A stretch of 52,500 nucleotides of DNA from Ahniella sp. GTDB taxonomy: Bacteria > Pseudomonadota > Gammaproteobacteria > Xanthomonadales > Ahniellaceae. Of the stretch, positions 44,920-52,500 are shown piece after piece (within the stretch, counting starts at the first letter, position 1; the number at the start of each line of letters is the position of its first letter). The DNA is taken from positions 1-52,500 of the forward strand of contig JADJRU010000016.1 in assembly GCA_016712105.1 (NCBI GenBank), read 5' to 3'. The notes beneath the pieces are model-generated. The model ran no database searches, was not told the DNA's origin, and saw only the letters and a program-made list of their open reading frames with translations. The position numbers and the translations under genes are program-made.

Positions 44920-45687
44920 TCAGTAACCGGTTACGAGGGTTGGTGCGCCACCGTCCAGAACCGAAAGGACATCGGCAAGCAAGGCACTGGCACCAAAGCG
45001 GAAGTGCGCCGGACGAACCCAATCCGGACCGAACATCTCATCCGCAAGCGCCAGATACACCGAGGCATCGGCTACACGTCTCACCCCACCAGCAACCTTC
45101 ACGCCTGCGTTGTGGGCACTGTCTTGCACTGCCTGCAGCAGGATCTGTGCTGATTCAGGTGTCGCACTGACAGCGGTCTTGCCCGTCGACGTCTTCAGGA
45201 AGTCGGCCCCTTCGGCCAGCGCCATATCGGCTGCCGCACGAATAAGTTCCGGGTCCTTCAACTCACCGGTTTCGAGTATCACCTTCAGGACACAACCCGC
45301 GGAAGCCTTCCGGCAGCGCTGCAGGATATCGATGCCGATGCTGCTGTCACCAGCCAGGAACGCGCGCCACGGAAACACCAGATCAATCTCGTCGGCACCC
45401 GCGGACAAGGCTCTTCGGGTCTCGCGTTCAGCGCGTGCCGCATCATGGCTGCCATCCGGAAAATTCACGACCGTCGCGACGCGGATCACCGACGCGCCCA
45501 GCGAATCAAGACGAGTGCGAGCGCCGTGCACGTGTTCCGGATACACACACACCGCCGCAACCGGCCCGAAACGTGTGGCCGCCTGGTCACAGAGGTGGTG
45601 GATGACAGCCGGGGTGTCCTGCTCGTTCAGGGACGTCAGGTCGATGAGCGGCAGGCAGCGGCGGGCGATGGTGATCGGATCGGTCAT
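44920..45687 (-). CDS. deoC: Deoxyribose-phosphate aldolase
   Basis: The 255-residue protein begins MTDPITIARRCLPLIDLTSL and has the Schiff-base Lys in LKVILETG, the second Lys in FLKTSTGK and VKVAGGVR. It splits deoxyribose-5-phosphate into glyceraldehyde-3-phosphate and acetaldehyde, so the operon feeds deoxynucleosides into central metabolism. It leads deoCABD; the inverted repeat 31-50 bases upstream is listed separately. Confidence 0.96.
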   Translation of the reverse strand: MTDPITIARRCLPLIDLTSLNEQDTPAVIHHLCDQAATRFGPVAAVCVYPEHVHGARTRLDSLGASVIRVATVVNFPDGSHDAARAERETRRALSAGADEIDLVFPWRAFLAGDSSIGIDILQRCRKASAGCVLKVILETGELKDPELIRAAADMALAEGADFLKTSTGKTAVSATPESAQILLQAVQDSAHNAGVKVAGGVRRVADASVYLALADEMFGPDWVRPAHFRFGASALLADVLSVLDGGAPTLVTGY

Positions 45688-45717
45688 GGGCGCAAGGTAG
45701 CGCGAACCTCCCGGGGA

Positions 45718-45737
45718 GCATTGATTTGGGTCAATGC
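45718..45737. promoter_or_regulatory. Operator-like inverted repeat upstream of deoC
   Basis: GCATTGA and TCAATGC are perfect 7-bp arms around TTTGGG. The inner TTGATTTGGGTCAA matches the FNR/ANR box TTGATnnnnATCAA at nine of ten positions. On the minus strand it also holds a -35-like TTGACC. It ends 31 bases before the deoC ATG, in a 224-base divergent gap with the gene at 45912, so it could serve either side. A DeoR/CytR-like operator is an alternative. Confidence 0.5.
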
Positions 45738-45911
45738 TTCAGGGGGCTCCAGTTTCGGCCTGCCAAGAATCGGCGCTCCGGTACTCCTTGAATGTGAATC
45801 CTCTTGGCATGTGGGCGTTGCAGCGCATGAAGGTATGTGCGCGCGGTTTGGAACCGGCAAAACTCCGGTACGCTCGAAGTCGATCAAAAGTCGACCCAAA
45901 CAGGACAATTC

Positions 45912-46721
45912 ATGCGCATCCGCAATTCATGTTCTCGCCGTCGCGGCGTTCTCGCCTCGTTGGTAGCACTGGCTTTGTCCTTGGGTGGATTCACGCAGGT
46001 TTCTGCACAAGCTACCTACGGCACCGGTGACCGGGTCGAGTGCAATGTCGTGGGCTCGCTCGCGCCGCAGCACGAGAAGTGGTTTGAACCCGGTACTGTT
46101 GAGGCATTCCGGGACGGTGATCAACCCGACGGCAGTTGGTACCGCGTGAAGGCGGATTCCAACAAGGTCGAGTACTACTGCCGAGTCGAACATATCCGCG
46201 CCATTCGTGCAGCGGCTGTGGCGCCGGCACCTGCTCCCGCTGCGCCAGCGGCTGCGCAGGCACCGGCGGCAGCACGCGTCGGAACCTTGATGGGGCAGGG
46301 CAGGACACAAGCCGCACCGCAAGTCGCCGGTGAATTTCTGAGATGCCCGATCGAGCAGGAAACCGTCGAGAACGGTGATGCGCCCGATCCTGAGGTGATC
46401 CGCCAAGTCATCCGATGCCACAAGGGTGAAAAAGCGGTGCCGCCCGGAGACGAGGGCGCCGTCAAAGTTGATGTGGCAAATGTTCAGATCGGCCGGCCGC
46501 GCGACTGGAGTTATGCGCAGGATCGAGGGAATGCCAGCGAAGGCACGGTCGTCTACCCGGTCAAGGCCACGTATACCGTGAAAACTCTGTACCGCACGGC
46601 AACGGAAGTCGAGGAAGGCTGGGTGCGCATCATGAACTTCTACGTCAATGCCTTCGGTGAATGGCAAGTCGGCTCGGAAGAAAACGTGAGAACCGGGACA
46701 ACCTCGCGCATCGAACACTGA
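45912..46721 (+). CDS. Exported protein of unknown function
   Basis: ATG 45912 follows CAGGACAATTC and opens a signal peptide with a basic start (MRIRNSCSRRRGVLASLVAL, cut near SAQA). Residues ~30-95 (YGTGDRVECNVVGS, WYRVKADSNKVEYYCRVEHI) form a small SH3-like beta module. An Ala/Pro linker follows, then a C-terminal domain (EFLRCPIEQETVENGDAPDP, VYPVKATYTVKTLYRT) ending in GEWQVGSEENVR. The product is 269 residues with several cysteines. I do not recognise a family with a known function. It is divergent from deoC and convergent with the kinase. Confidence 0.7.
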   Translation: MRIRNSCSRRRGVLASLVALALSLGGFTQVSAQATYGTGDRVECNVVGSLAPQHEKWFEPGTVEAFRDGDQPDGSWYRVKADSNKVEYYCRVEHIRAIRAAAVAPAPAPAAPAAAQAPAAARVGTLMGQGRTQAAPQVAGEFLRCPIEQETVENGDAPDPEVIRQVIRCHKGEKAVPPGDEGAVKVDVANVQIGRPRDWSYAQDRGNASEGTVVYPVKATYTVKTLYRTATEVEEGWVRIMNFYVNAFGEWQVGSEENVRTGTTSRIEH

Positions 46722-46737
46722 TTCCTTGGCGGAATCA
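46719..46737. terminator. Small hairpin between convergent genes
   Basis: TGATTCC and GGAATCA form a 7-bp stem with a five-base loop spanning the two stop codons, followed by TTCC. It is short and lacks a U-tract. Confidence 0.35.
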
Positions 46738-49700
46738 TTCCCGTCGCGGGAACAGCAGCTGCGCCGCCGGCACGGCAAACACCACGCCCTCGCCGTTCGC
46801 GAGCAGCAGGCGCTGTTTGGGTGCGTCCATCACGACGGCGTGAATGACGCCGAATGCCGGCGCCTGGCGTGCCCGATGCTGCCAGTGCAGGGTCTGCTCG
46901 GCGTCACGATGGAAACGAAGCAGGATCAATGCCCCATCACCGGCAGCCACTGCGGTGCCGGCTTCGGGGCCGGTACTCAGGCCAAACAGGTCGATGCCGT
47001 AGTCCGGGAGGGGCACAAATTTCTGCTGTCGCAAGTCAAAGGCATGCAGGGTTCCTGGATACACCCCCAACAGCAGCACCACATCAAGGTCCGGCAATTC
47101 CAGCAATCGGTAGCCGCCGCCAGATGGGACCGGCGTTGCGGCGGCACTCCATGTGTCATCGGTCTTGCCAAGCAAAAGCAGCTGATGGTTCCAGGTGCCG
47201 AGCAGCGCGAGGTCCTGCGCGGCATTCATCCAGATGGCATGAAGCGACAGATTCTCCTCGCCGATTAATTCACGGGTATTCACTTGAGTCATCGGACTCA
47301 GATCGGGCCAGCGCCATTGTTTCATCTGTCCGTCCGAAGACGTCGACCAGACGCTGCTCCGGTCCGGCGCGATCCATAGCTGATTGATCAGGAATTCGTG
47401 TCCGCGACTGCGCCACGACACTTCCATGCCAGGCTTGCTCCAGATCGCCATCGTTCGGTCATCCGATGCGCTGGCGATCGCGTCACCGCCATCGACCAGA
47501 TCGGTGATGCCGGCTTCATGGACCTTCAGTGTGCGCGTGCCAGTCGGTTCGATCACCTGCAGCGCGCCGTTCGACAGGCCGATGTAGATGCGGTCGTTGT
47601 CCATGGCCAGATCCCAGGCCTCCGAGCCGGTTGGTTCATTGAGACCCGGCCAGGATTGTGGTCCGACCGTGAAACCAGTCAGGGTCTGTTCGGATGGTTC
47701 GTGCAGCCACACGGTGCCGCTGGCGCGCGCAAATCTCGGTAAATCACCGCCCGGGCCGATGGCTCGTCCGGGCCATGGCAATTGTTGTCGTGAGCTGGGC
47801 TGCCACAGCACCAGTTGCCGGTCGGCGCGGATCAGCAGACCGGGGCCATCCGGTAACCAGATGGCGGCTGCACAATGTGTGGCGACCGGTACCGTGCGGG
47901 GCAGACTCGCCTCGATCCAGTCGAACACTTCGACCTCGGGCGAAAAGCCGCAGAGTGCGACCTTCCCTTGCTCCGGCATCATCGCGAGGTCGTAGACACG
48001 GCCCTGGTTGTGGGCCTGCCGGTACAACAACATCCCGTCGGAAAGCCTGATCACCAGCAGTTCGCGCGGGTCCTCCAGCGTCATTGCGGCAATGCCGGCT
48101 TCCACACGAAGGAACGACACCTTGGCGCCACCCAGATCCTGCTGTCCGCCTTGTTGCTCGTTGACGGCATGAGCCCAAGTCAATCGCCCCGAATCGATCC
48201 ATGCCAGCCATTCCCCGGCGCGATCCACGCTGATCCAGCTGGCCGAGTCGGCGACGCTGCCCAGCACGCGCTCGCGACTCTCCTTGCCACGTGCATCCAG
48301 TGCCGACACGGTGTCGCCCTGAAGAACGATCAACTCGCCCATTCGCGTGGTGCCGAGTACCTGGCCATCGATGCTCTGGCGAACTGCGGGGGTGTCGGCG
48401 GTCAATGACCGCAAGTAGAGACCGTCCCGCGTGGTCAGCAAGGCCTGGCTGCCGTCGCCGGCACCAACCAGATAACCGGCATCACCCGGCGCCGACCATT
48501 GTCGGGTCTGGTGCAACACCTGCGCGTGTTCGGGCCATGGGGTCGATGCCGACGAGCGTGTGGGTTGCTCGGCAGCGGGTCGCCACCAGATCCAGGTCAG
48601 CAGGCCGACGCCCAGCGTCGCACCCAGCACGATCGGCAGCCAGCCCCGTTGCCGGGGTGATGCCGAAGCGAGGGCCACGGTCGGTACGGGCGTGGTCTTG
48701 TTGCCTTGCGTCGGCACCGGCGTCGGCACCGTCGCCTTGCCATTCGTCACACGCACGGTGGTCTCGGCCGTCGTGACAGGTGCCGGGGTCGGCACGGAAC
48801 GGGCCGATGCGAGGCCGAGGGATCGAATCCAGGCGTCATCTCCGGCAAGGTGGTCGAGGCCGAGCGCTTCAATCAGTTCGAAACACCCCGGAAACCGTCG
48901 ATCCGGCTCAAACGTCAGGGCTCGCTGGAGCGCCGGGCGCAAGGGTTCTGGAATCCGTTGCCATTGAGTTTCATCCAGCACCTCGCCCTGCATCGCCAGA
49001 CGCAACATGCGTGTCGGGCTCTGGCATTCCCGCACCGGCGCGCCGGTCAGGCACTCCACGAGGATCAGTGCCAGCGCAAACTGGTCCGTGGCGGGCACCA
49101 GCGGTTCATCGGCCAGTTGTTCCGGACTCAGATACAGCGGCGTCCCGAGCACGGCACCGGTCTGTGTCAGGCGCGATTGATCCTTGTCCTGGTCCAGACG
49201 TTTGGCGATGCCAAAATCGAGCAGCTTCGCGATCGTGCCGGTGGCGGTGTGTTCGAGGAAGATGTTCTCGGGCTTCAGGTCGCGGTGGACGACCTGTTGC
49301 CGATGGGCGTGGTCGAGCGCGCGGGCCACGCCGGGGAATACGGGCACCAATTCAGCCGGCGTCAGCGGGCGCCCGACGCGCGAAAGGGCTGCGCCCAGCG
49401 ACAAGCCGTGCAGGCGCTCCATCACATAAAACGGCAAGCCGTTGGCGCCGATGTCGGCGTCGAAGATGCCGACAATATGCGGATGCACGAGCGTGGCCAA
49501 CAATCGCGCTTCGCGCTGAAAGCGCTCCGCGACATCGCGATGGTCCAGTTCCGGCAAGAGGGCCTTGACGGCTACTTCACGACCCATGCCGACATGTTCG
49601 GCCGCGAACACGATGCCCATGCCGCCGCTGCCGATGACCTCGGTCAGCCGATACCGGCCGAGTTCCTTGCCGAGCAAGTCGGACTCGTCGCCCAGCACGA

Positions 49701-49779
49701 TCGCGCCGCCGCAAGACGCGCAACGGGTCACGCCACGTTCGGACCATCGGGCGCAGACGGCGCACAGTCGGATTTCCAT
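46735..49779 (-). CDS. Ser/Thr protein kinase with zinc ribbon, membrane anchor and C-terminal propeller
   Basis: The 1014-residue protein starts with a zinc-ribbon-like pair of CxxC motifs (Cys6, Cys9, Cys20, Cys23). A Hanks-type kinase follows: the glycine loop GSGGMGIVF, Lys72 (VAVKALL), Glu90, the catalytic Asp167 in HRDLKPEN, Asp188 in DFG and PLYLSPEQLA as activation loop end. A Thr/Pro-rich linker (~330-370) leads to a membrane segment (WLPIVLGATLGVGLLTWIWW). The last ~600 residues are WD40-like repeats (ISVDRAGEWLAWIDSG, AIASASDDRTMAIW, SSVWSTSSDGQMKQWRW) that would lie outside the inner membrane. Signal and targets are unknown. Confidence 0.9.
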   Translation of the reverse strand: MEIRLCAVCARWSERGVTRCASCGGAIVLGDESDLLGKELGRYRLTEVIGSGGMGIVFAAEHVGMGREVAVKALLPELDHRDVAERFQREARLLATLVHPHIVGIFDADIGANGLPFYVMERLHGLSLGAALSRVGRPLTPAELVPVFPGVARALDHAHRQQVVHRDLKPENIFLEHTATGTIAKLLDFGIAKRLDQDKDQSRLTQTGAVLGTPLYLSPEQLADEPLVPATDQFALALILVECLTGAPVRECQSPTRMLRLAMQGEVLDETQWQRIPEPLRPALQRALTFEPDRRFPGCFELIEALGLDHLAGDDAWIRSLGLASARSVPTPAPVTTAETTVRVTNGKATVPTPVPTQGNKTTPVPTVALASASPRQRGWLPIVLGATLGVGLLTWIWWRPAAEQPTRSSASTPWPEHAQVLHQTRQWSAPGDAGYLVGAGDGSQALLTTRDGLYLRSLTADTPAVRQSIDGQVLGTTRMGELIVLQGDTVSALDARGKESRERVLGSVADSASWISVDRAGEWLAWIDSGRLTWAHAVNEQQGGQQDLGGAKVSFLRVEAGIAAMTLEDPRELLVIRLSDGMLLYRQAHNQGRVYDLAMMPEQGKVALCGFSPEVEVFDWIEASLPRTVPVATHCAAAIWLPDGPGLLIRADRQLVLWQPSSRQQLPWPGRAIGPGGDLPRFARASGTVWLHEPSEQTLTGFTVGPQSWPGLNEPTGSEAWDLAMDNDRIYIGLSNGALQVIEPTGTRTLKVHEAGITDLVDGGDAIASASDDRTMAIWSKPGMEVSWRSRGHEFLINQLWIAPDRSSVWSTSSDGQMKQWRWPDLSPMTQVNTRELIGEENLSLHAIWMNAAQDLALLGTWNHQLLLLGKTDDTWSAAATPVPSGGGYRLLELPDLDVVLLLGVYPGTLHAFDLRQQKFVPLPDYGIDLFGLSTGPEAGTAVAAGDGALILLRFHRDAEQTLHWQHRARQAPAFGVIHAVVMDAPKQRLLLANGEGVVFAVPAAQLLFPRRE

Positions 49780-49913
49780 GGCCCGATGTTAGGGCCCGAC
49801 CCGCGGGCGCGCCACCGCGTTCGGGAAATTCGACCCGCGGGGCAAGCCATGCAGCGACAGCGCACGATGCCCGGCGCTACACTCGGCGCCCGAGCCAATC
49901 GCAGGGTGACAAG

Positions 49914-52112
49914 GTGCGGCGAACGTTGAAGCAAAGGCTTGCCTGCCTGAATGCTGGCATGTTGGGCCTGGCACTGTTGGTGAGTGGCGGGCTGCCATCT
50001 GTGGTCAGTGCCCAACAAGTGCATGCCAACTTGCCGCGCAGTCCGCTCGAAGACCGCGCGCTCGAAGAGCCGATCGAGGCCTTGAGCGAGATTGAGCAGG
50101 CACTGGTCACGGCCGCTCCGGACAGCCTCGAGCACACGACGTTGATGTTGGCCAAAGCCAATGCCTGTCGGGTGCTGGCGAATTGGCAATGCCAGCGTGA
50201 TGCCGGGATGGCGGCAAGACTGTCGGCCGATGCGGTGAAGCAGCCCTTGCTCGCGGTCCGGGGTGAAATCGCCGAAGCACGCGGACGTATTGCCTTGCAG
50301 GATTTTGCGCGTGCCGAGCAGATACTGGGCGAAACCCGGATCCGCCTGCAATCGCATCCCGATGCCGAACTGCTCGCCGACGTGTTCCTGGCGCAATCCT
50401 CGATGAGTGACCGGCTCGGCAAACACGCCGTTGCCGTGCAGAACGCGCGTGATGGCCTGGCTGCGCTGGGCAAAGTGAAATCTCCCGGCATCGAAGCGCG
50501 CCTGTGGCGCAACCTCGCCCGTGCCAGCGGTTTTCTGGGCGACTCCGCGCAGGCGCACGAGGCCTTGTCGAACGCCCGCGCCGCCATTGAAACCATGGCT
50601 GATCCCAAGCTGGCCGCCGAACTGGATCTGGAACTCTCGCGGCTGGCACGTGCACGCGGGGATGCAGCGGAACAAGTTGCCGCCGGCACGCGCATTCTGG
50701 GTCTCGCCGATCGCCTGAAGAACTCGCAGTTGGAAGGCATGGGGCAGGAAGTGCTCGGCCTTGCCGCACTCGACCTGGGCAACTGGCAGGAAGCCAATCG
50801 ACGACTGAACGCCGCGTACCGCTCATTCGACACGCTCAATCTCAACCGTGATGCGCTGCGTGTGCTGCGTGATCTGGTGAAGCTCGAGGTCGATCACGGC
50901 ACGAACCCGGAGTCGGCACGAACCCTCGTTCATTCGCTGATCGAACGTGAAGCCGGACTGGATCGACAGGAGCGTGCGCAGGCCGGCCAGGATTTTGATG
51001 CGCAGCTGAAGTACGTCCAGCAGAACTTCGAGCTGCAGCAACTGGAGACCGAAGCCGGTTTGGCCAAGGCGCGTGCCCAATCGGCCAGCGATCGCGAACG
51101 GTTGAACTACGCGATCATCGCCATTGCCGTGTTGGCCTTGCTGATGCTGACTGTCTGGTTCGGGCTGCAACGTCGGTCGCACCAGCGACTGGCCGCGGCA
51201 CTGGCGGAGAAACAACGCAGTGACACGGCGCTCGAAGAAAGCGAGCGCTTGTTGCGCAACATCTCGGACCAGACTCCGGCATTGATCGCCTATATCGATC
51301 GTGATCAACGATACCGGTTCGTCAATGCGCATTATCAAGAGGTCTTTCAGGCAGACCCCGGCAGTTTGATCGGTCGAAGCGTGTCGGAAATGCGCTCGCC
51401 GGAAATCTACGAACAACTCCGGCCCAACCTCGAAAAGGTGCTGGCGGGTGAAGCGACCGAGTTCGAAACCACCGGGTTCACCGAACAGGGCATGCCGCGT
51501 CATTTCCGGGTCAGCTTCATTCCCGACCGTGCCGCTGATGGCAGCGTGCGTGGTCTGTACTCCCTCGCGTTCGAAATCACTGCGATGAAGGAGGCCGAAC
51601 GCAAGCTCGAAGAACTGTCGCGCACCGACGCGCTGACCGGTTTGCCGAATCGGCGCTGGTTCGATCAGGCATTGCGTGTCGCACTGTCACGCGGCAATCG
51701 CCAGCACCATGGCTTCGCGCTGTTGTATCTGGATATCGACCACTTCAAGCAGATCAATGATCGGTATGGCCACTCGGCCGGTGATCAAGTGTTGTGCGAA
51801 TTCGCCCGGCGGTTGAGGGCCTGCGTGCGCACGGAAGACCTGGTGACGCGCATCGGTGGTGACGAGTTCGTCATCCTTGCCGAAGATTGCGACACCATCG
51901 ATGCGGCCAGTGGTATCGCCAACAAGCTACTGAAGGCGATGGAACCGCCGGTCAACGTGGACATCTATTCGATCCGGTGCAGCACCAGTATCGGCATTGC
52001 GTGGCTGCACGGCGTCGAAGACAGCAACGTCGCGATCAAGTTGGCGGACGATGCCTTGTATGCGGCCAAAGCGGCTGGGCGCAACACGTTCCGGGTAGCC
52101 GGGACGGGTTAA
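49914..52112 (+). CDS. Diguanylate cyclase with TPR-like, membrane and PAS domains
   Basis: The frame starts at GTG 49914 behind AGGGTGACAAG and gives 732 residues. A signal-anchor-like start (LACLNAGMLGLALLVSGGLP) precedes TPR-like helices to ~385, then a membrane segment (YAIIAIAVLALLMLTVWFG), a PAS domain (ISDQTPALIAYIDRDQRYRFV) and a GGDEF domain (DALTGLPNRRWFDQAL, LDIDHFKQINDRYGHSAGD, intact GGDEF at 648-652). An I-site, RTED (639-642), would give product inhibition. It therefore should make c-di-GMP from GTP in response to a periplasmic input. It diverges from the kinase gene across 134 bases. Confidence 0.92.
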   Translation: MRRTLKQRLACLNAGMLGLALLVSGGLPSVVSAQQVHANLPRSPLEDRALEEPIEALSEIEQALVTAAPDSLEHTTLMLAKANACRVLANWQCQRDAGMAARLSADAVKQPLLAVRGEIAEARGRIALQDFARAEQILGETRIRLQSHPDAELLADVFLAQSSMSDRLGKHAVAVQNARDGLAALGKVKSPGIEARLWRNLARASGFLGDSAQAHEALSNARAAIETMADPKLAAELDLELSRLARARGDAAEQVAAGTRILGLADRLKNSQLEGMGQEVLGLAALDLGNWQEANRRLNAAYRSFDTLNLNRDALRVLRDLVKLEVDHGTNPESARTLVHSLIEREAGLDRQERAQAGQDFDAQLKYVQQNFELQQLETEAGLAKARAQSASDRERLNYAIIAIAVLALLMLTVWFGLQRRSHQRLAAALAEKQRSDTALEESERLLRNISDQTPALIAYIDRDQRYRFVNAHYQEVFQADPGSLIGRSVSEMRSPEIYEQLRPNLEKVLAGEATEFETTGFTEQGMPRHFRVSFIPDRAADGSVRGLYSLAFEITAMKEAERKLEELSRTDALTGLPNRRWFDQALRVALSRGNRQHHGFALLYLDIDHFKQINDRYGHSAGDQVLCEFARRLRACVRTEDLVTRIGGDEFVILAEDCDTIDAASGIANKLLKAMEPPVNVDIYSIRCSTSIGIAWLHGVEDSNVAIKLADDALYAAKAAGRNTFRVAGTG

Positions 52113-52124
52113 CCATTTTGGTTG

Positions 52125-52144
52125 TTCTCCCGCGTGCGGGAGAA
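52125..52144. repeat. REP palindrome, third location
   Basis: TTCTCCCGC-GT-GCGGGAGAA lies 12 bases after the diguanylate cyclase stop. A decayed second copy (GTCTCGCGTGGGAGAAGATGCC) lies around 52171-52192, where sequence quality is already doubtful. Confidence 0.75.

Positions 52145-52500
<356 letters not shown>

Overview
The window reads as a GC-rich gammaproteobacterium close to the Xanthomonadales (Lysobacteraceae/Rhodanobacteraceae-like). The reasons are a dnaX-ybaB-recR cluster, a deoCABD operon, tamA-tamB, MurU, DUF3011 and Sel1-type exported proteins typical of that group, and scattered REP palindromes with the core CTTCTCCCGC/GCGGGAGAAG. No tRNA, rRNA, CRISPR array, prophage or transposase was seen. 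The assignment is by recognition of protein families only.

Layout. 1-3.1 kb: an exported bactofilin-like repeat protein (cut by the window edge) downstream of tatD, and a divergent exported 'WWNP' protein ending in a clear terminator. 3.4-6.5 kb: an AT-richer secreted subtilisin, a rhomboid protease and a small VOC protein that ends in an 80-bp tandem repeat. 7-10.7 kb: a frameshifted exported Sel1-like protein and an exported papain-like protein with a very long acidic repeat tail. 10.7-13.5 kb: a leftward cluster of yceI, cytochrome b561, yceI, a TerB-like gene and murU. 13.5-17 kb: a large hybrid sensor kinase with a propeller-type sensor. 17.2-20.2 kb: a secreted PHP-type metallohydrolase with three near-identical Ig-like repeats and a highly structured upstream region.

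20.5-26.4 kb: a tightly overlapped surface-glycan export operon: Wzm-like permease, Wzt-like ATPase with a C-terminal substrate-binding domain, GT2, a methyltransferase with a coiled-coil tail, a second glycosyltransferase with a PqqD-like N-terminus, and a VOC protein. 26.6-32.2 kb: tamA-tamB, for outer-membrane assembly. 32.2-34.3 kb: an ABC ATPase/permease pair bracketed by inverted copies of a ~145-bp palindromic element. 34.4-37.2 kb: an ArnT-like membrane glycosyltransferase and a four-repeat DUF3011 protein. 37.3-40.3 kb: dnaX, ybaB, recR, HIT. 40.5-41.8 kb: a protein with an L7/L12-CTD-like start. 41.6-45.7 kb: deoCABD on the minus strand. 45.9-52.1 kb: an exported unknown, a Ser/Thr kinase with a propeller, and a TPR-PAS-GGDEF diguanylate cyclase. 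The last ~300 bases are guanine-rich low-complexity sequence that looks artefactual.

Six otherwise intact genes (Sel1-like, GT, tamB twice, ABC ATPase, recR) carry single small indels, several at short homopolymers. Because recR and tamB are among them, I read most as sequencing or assembly errors, not gene decay, and give the restored extents.
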